Part shown: piece by piece, positions 19,911 through 32,649 of the stretch
Layout: the number at the start of each line of letters is the position of its first letter
Numbering within the stretch: position 1 is the stretch's first letter
NCBI GenBank assembly: GCA_021234155.1
Contig: JAJEKV010000327.1
Location: 62,001-126,000 of the forward strand
Source of the DNA: Isoetes taiwanensis
Taxonomy: Eukaryota; Streptophyta; Lycopodiopsida; Isoetales; Isoetaceae
Direction of reading: 5' to 3'
Length of the DNA stretch: 64,000 bases
Made by a program: the position numbers and the translations under genes
The notes under the pieces: generated by a model
Told to the model about the DNA's origin: nothing
Seen by the model: only the letters and a program-made list of their open reading frames with translations
The model's database searches: none

Positions 19911-22290
19911 CTTATGCCTACACAGGTCTCTTAACTCAGCTTGTCATCAAGAAAAATATTGAGAGCACTTTGCTGACGACTTTTTCAAATATGACTGAAT
20001 ATTTGGAGAAAATGGAAGCTCAAAGATTGGAGCTTGTTGTTGCGGGAGGTAAGATGGAAGATCTGGATCTCATTCAATACATTTTGGTCAAATGGCATAT
20101 TCAACAAAACTTCTGATATAATAAACCAGAATAACATTTTAAAATTATATATCATGTTTAATTCTTCTTGATTCTTATAATTTTTATATTCTAATTATAT
20201 AACTTTATCTTTAAATTTAAAGAATACTTGTTATAAAGGCATAAAATTGCTTTCTATACTAATTTTCATGCGAATCTATTTAGAATTAGACATTTCAAGA
20301 ATATAAAATTTTAATTTTTAGTGATTTCTTAACAAATAAAATTTGTGAATCAGGATAATTTGTAAATGAAATATGATGGTTTGATAAGTGATTGACTTGA
20401 AACTATATGAGAGAATTTCACAATTTATAAACTTTTAGAACTTTAAAAATTCTTTAAAAAAGTGTTAGTTCAAAATTTTTTAAAAGATAGAAGTTTTGTT
20501 TTAAAGATAGAAGTTTATATTTTAATAGCAAATATTGAATAGTTTATTATTGATAAAATTAATTAAAAATAAGCTGTTCAATTTTTATAATTAAAACTTA
20601 AATGCAATCATTTGATTCATTTCATCTAAACTTACATTTTAGAAAAATAACATTTTAATCAGATAAAGTTTATTTTAGATAAAAAATTTAAATTTAAATA
20701 GATTAAAGTAATAGTTAGTCTAGAAAGTAGTTTTAAATTTTTATAACTGTTATACTTCTTATCTAAAGATAAACTAAAAATTTTATAAAAATCAACAAAA
20801 ATAAAATTAGAATTTTATCACGAAGAGTAATTGGTGCCCTTTAGCACAAGTTGCATGTGGGTCAATAACTTCCATCTTGGTAAAAGAAACTAGAACTAAA
20901 TTTAAAAATTACAAGTTTGCTTTGAAATACTTCATAATCAGAGTATTTTACAAACTCAATCTTAGATGTACAACAAATGCTTAAAAAACGATCGAGATGA
21001 TGAAGGGCACTAATAAGAGTAAAATTGTCATAGTGAACAAAAGGCCTCCAAGAGACCTTTCTTTCCCCGGTAAGTCAGAAAAAACTCCTCACATCCCCCT
21101 GACAAGATGGCCTCAAAATTTTAAGGTTAAAAGTTAAAATATAAAATTAAAAAAAAAAAAAAAAGAAAAATTGCTTACCTAGACTCTAAATCAAGAAGTT
21201 TAATCTCCATTCTACAAAAATGATACATTCTTGTATTTATAAGAATGTCCAAAAAGTAGATGATAGAGGAGATATACCATACAAAGAATATCACTCTTCT
21301 CAAGATCACAACCTTTCTCGCTAGAACTAGCATGCCTGAGATTGAAGCTCTAAGATTGGACCTTGTTGCTGCGGGAGGTAAGATGGAAGATCTAGATCTC
21401 ATTCAATACATTTTGGTCAAATGGCGTATTCAACAAAACTTGGACTTATTCAGATATAATAAACAGGAATAACATTTTCAAATTATATGTCATGTTTAAT
21501 TCTTCTTGATTCTTATAATTTTTATATGTTCTAATTATAAAACTTTGTCTTTAAATTTAAAGAATACTTGTTATAAAGGTATAAAATTGCTTTCTATACT
21601 GTTTTTCATGTGATTTAGAATTAGACATTTCAAGAATATAAAATTTTAATTTTAACAGATTTAAAATTTGTGAATAAGGATAATTTGTAAATGAAATATG
21701 ATGGTTTGCTAAGTGATTAACTTGAAATTATATGACAGAATTTCACAATTTACAAACTCTTAGAACTTTAAAAATTCTAAAAAAAGTGTTAGTTCAAAAT
21801 TCTTTGAAAGATAGAAGTTTTGTTTTAAAAATAGAAGTTTATGTTTTAATAGCAAATATTGAATAGTTTATTATTTATAAAATTAATTAAAAATAAGTTG
21901 TTCAATTTTTATAATTAAAACTTAAATGCAATCATTTGATTCATTTCATCTAAACTTACATTTTAGAAAAATAACATGTTAATCATATAAAGTTCATTTT
22001 AGATGAAAATTTTAAATTTAAATAGATTAAAGTAATAATTAGTCTAGAAAGTAGTTTTAAATTTTTATAACTGAAATTTTTAAATTTTTAAAAACTTTGA
22101 TAGAATTTAAGGAACAAGAAGAAGGAAGAATAGAATAGAATAGAATAGAATAGTTTTTTTAACGTCCACGGAGACCAATAGGTCATGGGACCCATACAAA
22201 TGGGCTAGTACAATCATTACTACTAGGATTAAAAAACCCCTGCCTCGAAAGGTTTTCAAGGGAAAAACCCAAACTCTACATTGTTGGAAT
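19911..22290 (+). mobile_element. Tandem partial copies of a Gag-only LTR family
   Basis: Order: gag 3' part (19,911-20,116), AT-rich tail (20,117-20,817), segment 'F' (20,818-21,336), second gag end (21,337-21,472), AT-rich tail (21,473-22,090) and the end of F (22,091-22,290). All blocks match 58,583-60,890, where they occur as F-LTR-gag-tail. The Gag part has the Copia-type pattern MTEYLEKMEALRLEL then DLDLIQYILVKW. The tail-F joins suggest head-to-tail copies, and at 21,336 F runs straight into gag because the LTR and leader are deleted. No reverse transcriptase occurs in any copy. The gag end at 20,116 is cut by a stop after NF. Confidence 0.75.
22122..22262 (-). mobile_element. SINE-like short insert, copy 1
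   Basis: On the minus strand a ~130-bp sequence with AAAACCTT-GGGGTTTTTTAATCC, CTAGCCCATTTGTATGGG and TCCGTGGACGTTAAAAAAA ends in a (CTATT)n tail. It interrupts segment F between 'GAAGAAGGA' and 'ACTCTACATTG'. The simple-repeat tail suggests target-primed retroposition. A second copy is at 23,072-23,210. A clear target duplication was not identified. Confidence 0.5.
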
Positions 22291-23840
22291 AACATTGTTA
22301 ATATTGTCAGATTATATGTAATTTTATTTTTGTTGATTTTTATAAAATTTTCAGTTTATCTTTATATAAGAAGTATGACAGATATAAAAATTTAAAACTA
22401 CTTTCTAGACTAACTATTACTTTAATCTATTTAAATTTAAATTTTTTATCTAAAATAAACTTTATCTGATTAAAATGTTATTTTTCTAAAATGTAAGTTT
22501 AGATGAAATGAATCAAATGATTGCATTTAAGTTTTAATTATAAAAATTGAACAACTTATTTTTAATTAATTTTATCAATAATAAACTATTCAATAATTAC
22601 TATTAAAATATAAACTTCTATCTTTAAAACAAAACTTCTATCTTTTAAAGAATTTTGAACTAACAGTTTTTTAAAGAATTTTCAAAGTTCTAAGAGTTTG
22701 TAAATTGTGAAATTCTCTCATATAGTTTCAAGTCAATCACTAATCAAACCATCATATTTCATTTACAAATTATCCTGATTCACAAATTTTAAATTTGTTA
22801 AGAAATCACTAAAAATTAACATTTTATATTCTTGAAATGTTTAATTCTAAATAGATTCGCATGAAAATTAGTATAGAAAGCAATTTTATGCCTTTATAAC
22901 AAGTATTCTTTAAATTTAAAGATAAAGTTATATAATTAGAACATATAAAAATTATAAGAATCAAGAAGAATTAAACATGACATATAATTTTAAAATGTTA
23001 TTCCCGATTATTATATCTGAATAAGTCCAAGTTTTGTTGAATATGCCATTTGACCAAAATGTATTGAATGAATAGAATAGAATAGAATAGTTTTTTTAAC
23101 GTCCACGGAGACCAATAGGTCATGGGACCCATACAATGGGCTAGTACAATCATTACTACTAGGATTAAAAACCCCACCGAAGGTTTTCAAGGGAAAACCT
23201 TTGGCAAAAGAATGATGATACTAGACAAGCTTAGATAATGACTACTGAGGGCTCAGTAATTGCAGACGTTTATCTAGAACCTCAAGTATATAAAATGCCA
23301 AGTCATGCACAGATGGTGCGCTGAGAAGTTGTGGAAGCGTAGAATGGAATGCTAAGATCCAGATCTTCCATCTTACCTCCCGCAGCAACAAGCTCCAATC
23401 TTAGAGCTTCCATTTTCTTCAAATATTCAGTCATATTTGAAAAAGTCGTCAGCAAAGTGCTCTCAATCTTTTTCTTGATGACAAGCTGAGTTAAGAGACC
23501 TGTGTAGGCATAAGAGTTCCCCAACTCTTTCCATGCTTCTATGAAACTAGATAACGAAATCCGAGCGATCTTTATAGAAGGGGATGCAAGGAGTTTAAGA
23601 TAGGTAGAGCTTTTTTATTTAACTTTCGTGGACATGGCATCTTCTGCCTTATCCCAAGGAGGATAAAAAACGGCTCCAAGATTGTTGGTGATCATAAAAT
23701 TCTCAAAGAAGTCTGCCCAAACATGCCAATTGCTTGGTGTGAGTGTGGGATCTTTGGAAAACTTGAAAGGATCCATGAGATTCAAATTGGTATAGCTGAA
23801 TCTAGAAGAAAGGAACGGAAATATTCTTCAAACTCGCTTC
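22290..23840 (-). mobile_element. Gag-only LTR family, minus copy, downstream half
   Basis: On the minus strand: leader end and Gag start (ATG at 23,775; MDPFKFFK is conserved with the copy at 59,960), the Gag body to 23,346, an insertion at 23,072-23,345, the Gag end (23,071-22,990) and the AT-rich tail (22,989-22,310). The 5' half of the same copy (leader, LTR, segment F) lies at 44,231-45,241 and 53,900-54,255, because element A inserted at 23,840/23,841. It also forms an inverted repeat with the plus copy at 21,473-22,090. Confidence 0.8.
23072..23345 (-). mobile_element. SINE-like insert, copy 2, within gag
   Basis: Inserted in the minus-strand gag between GTATTGAATGA and GATCCAGATC, which are adjacent in the other copies. 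The first 130 bp (GAATAG repeats, TTTTTTTAACGTCCACGGAG, AGGATTAAAAACC) match copy 1; the remaining 140 bp have no partner in the window. A truncated relative with GGATTAAAAACCC and GGTTTTCGAGG is at about 61,575-61,620. Confidence 0.55.
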
Positions 23841-25411
23841 TGTGACGGCCCCAGCTCATATACGATGCCCCGATCGTATACAAACTGGACATCATCCTCT
23901 AACCAAAGATTCGCCACGACATGAGGCCGTCCACCTAACATCGGGCCCTTGATGGTGGCCAAGAACCCGACGGGGAAGAATGGACGTGTCATTCATCCCG
24001 TCTCCCTCGGGATCGACCTAGCTGCGGAAGCGTAAACAAAACATGAGCACATGACATCAATCAACAATAACATACCCACCTCGAAGGGTGGTCCACCATA
24101 TCCGCGTAGCTGCAACAACATATCCCGACATCAACATAACATGGGAAATCCTACCCGTGCCTGGACTCATGGGGAAAGGCGACGACTTGGGGTCTCCGTG
24201 TAGCAATGCGCATGTAATTCATGGCAAATGGATTTGGCATGGCATAGGAACATGGTCGTTGGGTAGTCCACTCCATCCGCCCCTCACATTGCATACTTTG
24301 GATATAGGGTGAAAAGTATTGGAGCTTTGACGTAGCTGCCGGGTGAATAGCCGAGGGGGGGCTACTACTACCGGGTTGCATCTCCCCAGCCCCGATGAGG
24401 CGGGAGGAGATCACTCTCCTCCGAAGGTTCATGCTAATCCGCGGGCGAGCTAGAGAGCCACTTTGCTCAGATACGACTTGAACTCACCGGAAGATGACGA
24501 TCACCTCACGAGTGTCGAGCCCATACCCCGCCTCACGCGGTGCGGGGTGGTATTAGGCCTAGCTCACGCGGCGTTCCCGCCGTCGTTACGCCCGGCCAGG
24601 ATCAACCGTGATTAGACAAGCCCTCCCTTGTCGGCCGGCCTAGCTCGCCACCCACGGCCCCAAAGGGCGGTTTATGCATGTGCCGCATTAATTGGGAATT
24701 AATGGGCTAAAACTAGGATCATACAACTACTTGGGCTCGGGTCTCTACCCCCTTCCCAATACACAAGAGTGGCGCATAGAATGTCAAAACATCATCACAA
24801 TGTAACTGAAAATAATAGAATACATCTATTCTAATCTACCTAATCATACATGGTTAGGTTCCTTTGTTAGTGTCTATCATTCTTAGGGTCAGGGGGGGCG
24901 ATATAGCTAAGAATGGATGCTAAACCCTCTTGAAAGAGGCCTGATAACTTCGGATCTACCTATTGAATCAACCACCCACCCGCATCTTGGCTGGCTCCCA
25001 CTCCTCCAAAGCGCCCATGCTGCCGATCTCGAAGTCCGCTAATCTTGGATCGAAAGCCGCTTTGGGAGATCCGACTTCTATGCTCGATTCAGCGGAAATG
25101 CATCCTCTGCTGCTCCAACCCAGGGACTCGTGGGCTGAGAACCTAAAAGGGTTTCCTTTTAGGGTTTATGCCCCTTTATCCCCACGAATTTAGGGCTGAT
25201 CCCTTTTGGTCAATGGGTCATTGCCACGTGGCAAAAAGGGATTATATTCACATGTTGCTTTAACATGTGCAATATAATGGTTCACAAGGTCGTACCCTAG
25301 GGTACTACCTTTTACGGTCGTCGTGTACATGTCGTCTGAGTCGACATGTACTAGTGACGGTCGATTATAATATACGATTCATACCGCGTATGTTATCTTT
25401 GGAACGTCACA
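23841..25411 (-). repeat. Element A, 3' LTR (LTR1)
   Basis: Bounded by TGTGACGG and AACGTCACA, and flanked outside by the Gag-only leader (AACTCGCTTC). It aligns along its length with 38,356-39,910 and 42,651-44,231. Several short ORFs inside are not conserved among the three copies. Confidence 0.85.
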
Positions 25412-25424
25412 TTCTCCCCACCTT
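25412..25424 (-). other. Element A polypurine tract
   Basis: The minus strand reads AAGGTGGGGAGAA immediately before the LTR's TGTGACG. This is the expected primer site for plus-strand DNA synthesis and fixes the element's orientation. The same tract borders LTR2 at 39,911. Confidence 0.65.
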
Positions 25425-28400
25425 GAATTGATGCTGTCCGCAGCAAGGAGTCTCCCCACCTTGGGCTCTTCCTGTCCTGCAACCACTTGATGCATACAAT
25501 TTATTACTATTATACTTATATTTTTATTAAGATTACCTTAAGGCAATATTTTTAAATCATTATTACGCCATTACATTATCAAATAACTTGTCAAATCGTA
25601 ACTTCTATTAAAACAAGGTACTTATTAGTTTCTGTTATCACAACATTTAATTTATCACAATTTAACACTTTCATATACAATTATTATTTAAGGTATTCTT
25701 CATTCCTTGCAACACATTCCAACAAAATTTGTGTTGCAAGTCTTCGCACCTTAAAATCCTGTATTAATTTTACAATATCTATAATTACACACTTACTATC
25801 TTAATTATTTATAATTACTCTAAGGTGATGTTTAAGACCTTACTGTACTATTTTATTATCCAATTAACTTATGACTTCATAACTTAATCCACGCAAGGTA
25901 ATTATTGCCCTTACTTAATACAATATTTAAGTTTATCAAAGTTTATCAATTTCATACAAAATTTACACTTCTAAGGTACTCTTCATCCCTTGCAACACAT
26001 TATAACAAAATTTGTGTTGCAAGTCTTCGTCTTCGACCTCCTAAGCCCTCCGGGGCTCTATTGGCCATGGTCGTCACTACGTTATAACCATTTTAATTAT
26101 TAATAAAATTTTGGTTATATGGTGACCACCCACCTATCTACATGGATGCATGGCTAATCTCCGGCGTAGGAAGAGGGTGAATCTTCCATTATGGCTGGTG
26201 GAGGCGGCGCCTATATGCCTATATGCGCTCATGCCTACACCCTAGTTGCCCGGTGGAGGATAGGTCCTTCCAGGTATATATATGAAGGCCGATTCACCCT
26301 ATCAAAGCATATATGGGGCTAGAGGTGCTTTTCCTATCAATGCATTCTGAATGACCTCCTTTCTCTCGAGGTCGTCTACCTCGGGAGTGGGAGCGTAGAC
26401 TTTCTAATCTACCTTCCACTCACCCAAGCGGAAACGCGGTCATGCCTACATTGACATTACACCACGCCCTAGAGATCACCGTAGTAATCTCATCATCGGT
26501 AGCAATGCATGCAACCCTTACCTCATAGGTTGCATGCGTAGATTATACTTAACTACACATGAAATTAATCTAAACACAAATCGACATGCCTGAGCCGATT
26601 TTTGCTGGCTCCCTTTAATGCATGCGATTAACATACTTACTCTAAGGTAATATTTATGAATTAACATTATCATAGTATCGGATACATTACTTCCGATAGT
26701 ACAATTATATTTACTCTAAGCTTTACAATATTTAATTACTTTTAGGTCGCGATTATTTAAACAGTAACCCTGATTTAGACCTATTGTTACATAGACAAGG
26801 TTTTAATTATCATACACAAGAATTAGATGTGCTTCTTATTCTCTTCCTTGGGTCCTGCATTACCCTTGGAAGTATATCCCTAAGATGAACTCTGAATTCT
26901 ATTTTCTATTTATATTTATAAGGACCCGAGGTTATATAGCTATCCTTGGAAGGAATTGCTACCTCACATGCTACCTCACATTACCGTTGTTATTTAACTT
27001 ATTTCCGTATGATACATATACGTACAACAATTTCTATGCAGTTATTAGGATCTATATTTAACTTATCTATAAGACACATTAAAGCTTATAATACATGCGC
27101 ACACCTTACCTAAGGCTAGAACATCCCGCCCATTGAGTGGCATTGAGTAATTTGGAGATGACTTGGTCGTTGCATTGCTCCCATAGTTTTGCTCCACTTC
27201 ATTGGTGTAGTTAGCTACCACGCCGGGTCTCAAGACGTTGAAGGCCTCCCCGAGCCTAAGGTATCTATCTATTTTACGCTCTATTCGGCCCGCCATTGCG
27301 GAGTGAACTCTATTCTACGGGTCAATTCGATGCAAAATGCGTTCAATCTCGAGATTGAGCCTCCCACTTTCTTCAAAAAGAAAATGGTCCGCACCCCTTC
27401 AATGGCGTTGTACACAACGTCATATTTATTCTCTCCCCTTAAGAGGTTATACGCTTCTTATTTAGCGATTAATTTACTAGCCTTAGTCGACATATATAAC
27501 CATCTAAGATGGATATACATATTATGTTATCATTTATTTCAAATGGGTTACCTACTTAGTTAGAACGATTCTAAACCACAAGGTTTTGTCATCATGACAA
27601 TTCCTTTTGTCTCAAAAGACTATTTGATTACTATAATTCTTATTTTAGATGTACCTTTACATGTATTATTCTTTTTTATATTCTAGAGATCCCCTTTCTT
27701 AGTTATTTAGCTCTTGGAATATTCCTACCAATCAATTGATGTCATCGTAACAAGTTGGCGGACTTGTTAGATTACTTCTTTTCTTTCGGTTGGATTATTC
27801 TTTTGGAGGTACTAGATTTATACATGGTCAACAATTATCCTAGTAATGATTCCTTCTTAGCGAGGTGATCAATCTCACCAAGTGATTTCAATACGTTAGA
27901 TGTCTATTAACAATCGTGTATAATTTTAGTTACTCCTATGCATTTCCTTCCCAATCTTGATGCTTAGCTCAATATTGGGGCTGATCCTTTCAATGAGAAT
28001 ATCCGGAAATGCCTTCTAATCCCAATATGGATGTTATCATCACCCACTAGGCCCCCTGGCCTTAAATGCTTGAGCTTGCTAGAAGCTCATCCACTCGTTG
28101 CCTGCTTGAATTAGCAAGGTAACGTTCTTCCGAGTCGCTCGATACTTCAGTCTCCTTGGCGGTGGATCCTCTTGATGTAGAGGTTGACTTTGTTCGTTTA
28201 GAAGCCTCTCCTTCTTTGGTCTTTGATGGTGTAGTTGGTCACTTGAAATCTTCCATGCCGCTTTTCAAAAGCCCGAAGGTGGCGCCAGTTGAAAAAAAGA
28301 TCTTTCATCTTGAACTCTTTGTCTTGGCGGCTAAAGGGCGACTCTATATCCGATATTGTTTTTCGACTCCATCGATGTCTCATACATCGAGTCCTCTTGT

Positions 28401-29519
28401 CGTTATCGCGTTCAAGAGTGTTGAAGATGTTGATTGCTTCACCCCGCAATTTGCCCCGACATCTCTTCGTTTGATTTGTTACGCTATGGGAGGGAAGAAA
28501 TAACAAGGGAACTATACATGCAAAGCATATAGCTTACATAATTACAATTACTAATAGAGCTATTAAGTCCCCTTGTGCCTCCGTCGAAGTTGCACACCTA
28601 CTCCTTGGTAATGTCATCGGTGTTCCTCGGTGGCATGGTGTTGACGATCTATATCCTCCTATTTGTACGTCAGCTCGTACTCCGGGGTAACTTGTTGATA
28701 TACTTGGGCCCTCCGATGTTTGTCGGCTATGGCACAACACACTTTGCATCACATTCTAACTAAAGGTGTGCTGGTCGTTGATGCTTCGACATTTCTGTCT
28801 GCCTCCTGATTCTGTTCTCGGGCTGTAATTGTTTCACCCTTCATGATACTTGAAGCTATTTGGAGGCGTCTCTTGAGGCTGTGCGCGCTTCCTTTGGCTA
28901 TCACAAGGCCCCCAAAATTGAATCAGTATGATTTTTTTGAAATGATTTATTAGTGAAAACCAAATCTTAAAATCATTACCGGTATGTGGGCCAAAAAGTT
29001 TACAAACCATATCTGGTTATACATTATAGTTCATCACTACAATTCCACGACGTGATAAAAGATCGTTGTTTTTTGATATGGTAGTAGAACATGATAGTTA
29101 TAGTTAGTCTTCATAACAACTTAAAATATATGATGTGCATTATTGCTTAATATGTCTAGTTTAATAGAATGATTATTAATCCCATCTATCTTTCTTAGCA
29201 TATACACATGGTAATTTTAAGTGTTTATGTTACGATAAATGTAATTGGTTTAGGTTTGCTAGTATGAGTTTATAGTGATTAATTGTAACAACAATATATG
29301 ATAATTATAGTTGGTTTAGATTTGCTAGTATGACTTTTTTTGCATGATACCAAATGGTTAACCACTGCAATATTACCAAATAGTTCACCACTGTAATTTT
29401 ACAACCTAATTTTGAGCATATGATATTTAATAGTGTTGTATGGGAAGGTGAACATGTGGGAGTTGAACCCACAATTTTACCATATGTTTCACAATAAAAT
29501 TAGATCAGATATAGTCATG

Positions 29520-32148
29520 TGATATGTTTCTAACGAGCCAGACACCTAAAAGGTCGGATGCTTCATAATGCAAATAGAGAGGATCTTCCAGGACTGGTGG
29601 CCGTGCCATTAGACGGAATGCTGAAATTCTCAAATTAGCCTGCATTCTAGAAGTGGAGCCTTTATTAACTTCATCTTTGTCTACCTTTGAGCTTGTTAAA
29701 TGTTTAGAACCATGGGTATGATGTTTCTTTGCCCGGCTTTTACTAGGGCCAACTGAACATGCATTCCTGGTAGATTGAGCAGAGTGATTGTCGTATTCTG
29801 CTGCGGAAGGCAATAAACGTGCCTCCCATCCACATAGGCCAATAACCTTTTGTGCCTGCAAATCAATAGGAATAACTTAATGTCATTTATAAATACACCA
29901 AGACAATAGAGTTTTAAGATAATAGCTAGATTAAAAAGTATTTCATAAACAGCATCTACAAGGATAAAGATGCAGACCTTGTAAAATGCACGATATGATA
30001 GAGGCATTGAACTTTCACAAGCAAATTCTTCTCCTGTTATCATGCGAGATGGATGTTGCGAAAGAAGGCGTTCAATCTGTGGACCCCTTGACAGCTTCAT
30101 CTGGTCAAACAACTGGCAAAAAAGCAATCTGCAGAAGGGCATCGCACCGATCATTATAAGCACCAATCAGAGCTGATGGTAGAGAGGATAGAAAGTATCC
30201 TATAGATTCTGAACGTGTATTTCCTCTCCATGGACAAAGTCTTTGATTGCCCCCGTGTCAAGCTTCTCCCTGAATGCTTCAGCAGCTATCAACTATACCA
30301 CAAGGGGTAAAAAGAAAATGAGTCTGTCTGACCAGCTAATTTTATTACACTTTTCAGCCAGATAATAGAATTAAGTGCCTTCTACAGCGAGACATATTAT
30401 TCACAAAGCTCATATTACAGACATGGAGAATCAAGATGGAATTTATTATGAGGAAAACGAACCCTCATTTTGTGACCAAGATTTTGACGTATCCTCGTCT
30501 AGCACAAGCTAGTGGACCAATAATCTGCCACAGGAAGAGTTTTAGACGCCAGGTTTTTTAGAAGCATAATCATTCCTAAAAGGAATGAGGAATTTAGAAG
30601 CCAGGTTGCTTAGAAGCATGAAAACAAAGGAGCATTACCTAGTGTAATATGCAAGAAAGCCACTTGGCCCTGATAACCCCAGCAATAACCCTGGAAAAAG
30701 ACAGGTTAGGATCATACAGAAGATGAATAAACTGTTGAAGACAATAAAAATAGCTTGCAGAGTCAAAACCTGCCTGCTCTAACAAATTGAAATAGATAAG
30801 TAGTAAGGAATACCCATGCAATCATGGAAGCATTGAAGCAAAGAAGCATTACCTAGTGTAATATGCAAGAAAGCCACTTCGCCCTGAACTCCAGCAATAA
30901 GCCTGGAAAAAGACAGGTTAGGATCATACAGAAAATGAATAAACTGTTGAAGACAATAAAAATATCTTCCAGAGTCAAAACTGGCCTGCACTAACAAATC
31001 GAAATAGATAAGTAGTAAGGAATAGCCATGCAATCATGCCTAAGAACATCAACTAGGATCTAACCTTGAAATCTAATGCAACCTAGCATGATGCCTCCAA
31101 TGCTTCCAGCTACAAAATGGTACTATCTTCTTAAAGCTCTAGGCACAGAAAATCAAGACTCCTTGGCATAAAATACATGATTCTGTAACTTTCTTGTTGT
31201 TTCTCCACTACACAAACTGAACACAATAAAGCAAAAGACAAAATGTTTCACAAGATTTTTCTTCCGGCTCTTTTTCTAGAAATATTAAACTGACAAAGAG
31301 AACATGGAGAACTTGCAGCAGTTCCAAAGGAACTAAAAAGAAATTCTAAAATATATGTATTTACAATGCCCTTGCCGAGCAACAGAATGCTTGTGCACCA
31401 TCTACCTTTCTCATAAAACCTTTCTTTGTCTATAAGTCTTTGTGCTTGCAACTTACAAAATGCATGGATCAGGAAGGCAAGTACTTGCTAGCATAATGCT
31501 GTGCAGTTATTGCATAAAAGGACGACACCTTTATCATATCTTCTGAAAAAAGCTTCTCTGAGCGCAACATTCCAGCATGATTAACAGCTTCTAGGACCTG
31601 CAAAAATCAACGAGAAAAATCAGTGTCTTTAAACCTCTAAATAATTTGGCAATGTTAATGGCATGAAAGTAACCTGTGTTTCCTCTAGCTCTTGTTTAGT
31701 TAATTGCATATCACTGGTCAGCTTTTAACAATGGCATTCAATCTTGCAACAACCTGACAAGTTTATATAACTATCTGACAAGTCTATATAACTCAGGTGA
31801 AGCTGAACCATTCATAACAAAATGCCCATCAACTTTGGGGAATAACTTGAACCATGATCTTGCAACTGAATCCGACACATTCTCCATCATTAGATGACTA
31901 ATAACTGACAACATATTTCTAGCTGATAGTATGGAAGTGGATTTAAGGAATTTGCTTGGCAGATCAGAGCAAGCAATCTCCACAGCTTCTGGCAGGCAGG
32001 CATCTAGGAGAAGGGCCTTTGACTCTTTGACTCTTCTTAGCCTATGGCAGGCATCTAGGAAAAGGGCCTTTGACTCTTTGACTCTTCTTAGCCTTTGTTT
32101 CTTTGTGGCTATGGCTGTCATGCAGATTTATGTTTAATAAGAAAACAA
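29520..32148 (-). pseudogene. Captured multi-exon gene fragment, family not identified
   Basis: Minus-strand exons with plausible splice sites can be read. One at about 32,130-31,780 contains IACSDLPSKFLKST, ARNMLSVISHLMMENVSD and SWFKLFPKVDGHFVMNG. One at 31,597-31,480 gives VLEAVNHAGMLRSEKLFSED and FYAITAQHYASKY. One near 30,290-30,200 gives AEAFREKLDTGAIKDFVHGE. One at 30,150-29,990 gives LFDQMKLSRGPQIERLL and MITGEEFACESSMPLSYRAF. One at 29,861-29,520 gives VIGLCGWEARLLPS and a Lys/Ser-rich tail. I cannot name the protein. Internal duplications (30,620-31,040; 31,985-32,095) and stops show decay. It lies inside element A in the same orientation, so it was picked up by element A or by the CACTA-type element whose end is at 33,016. 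Confidence 0.55.
30615..31040. repeat. ~215-bp tandem duplication
   Basis: About 30,628-30,828 and 30,842-31,040 are near copies (GCATTACCTAGTGTAATATG, AAAGACAGGTTAGGATCATA, TAAACTGTTGAAGACAATAA). Each contains the short exon-like piece read on the minus strand as AGV-GEVAFLHITLG, so an exon of the captured gene has been doubled. Confidence 0.85.
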
Positions 32149-32649
32149 AGATGTGATCCGTGTCCTAAGTTAGCATGCCTATCATCTATTAATAGCTGCA
32201 AAAGGTAGCATTTACAGAAATCCGAAGAAAGCATATAGAACCCAAAGATCGGCTTTAAAAAAAGCTCAGAGATAATTTAACCAGGAGATTACCATAAATA
32301 TCTAGCATGATTGGGCAAAGGATCCAATTTTTTTTAATGCTCCTGGAGTACAGAAATTTACAAACAGGGACCAGCATTTGCTGCAATGGCATGCAAACCT
32401 ATTCTGCAATGGCATGCAAACCTATTCTGCAATGGCCACAAATGCATGCTAACCTGTTGATCTTGGGCTCCACAGCAGCAATGACCAGCAGCTCGATCAC
32501 GAAGGTAGGCGCTCGATCGATCACGCAGCTGCGTCACGAAGGTAAAGGCGGCAAAGAAGAAACCCGCGAACCCTTAGTGAAATTTTTTTTGCTTAGCCCA
32601 AAAACCCTAACAATTTTTTCCACGGACGCTAACAATTTTTTAACACTTT

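Noticed and set aside
24151-24432. ORFs within the element A LTRs (also 43,052-43,324 and 38,890-39,123)
   Set aside because: Corresponding positions in the three LTR copies are in different frames because of indels, so no protein is conserved.
28156-28503. 115-codon plus-strand ORF in element A
   Set aside because: It is opposite to the element's orientation, overlaps a minus ORF of similar length, and has no recognisable motif.
29035-29042. CACTACAA as the left end of the CACTA-type element ending at 33,016
   Set aside because: Similarity to the right terminus stops after eight bases, there is no TGACG array inward of it, and the flanking triplets (CAT and TGG) do not match.
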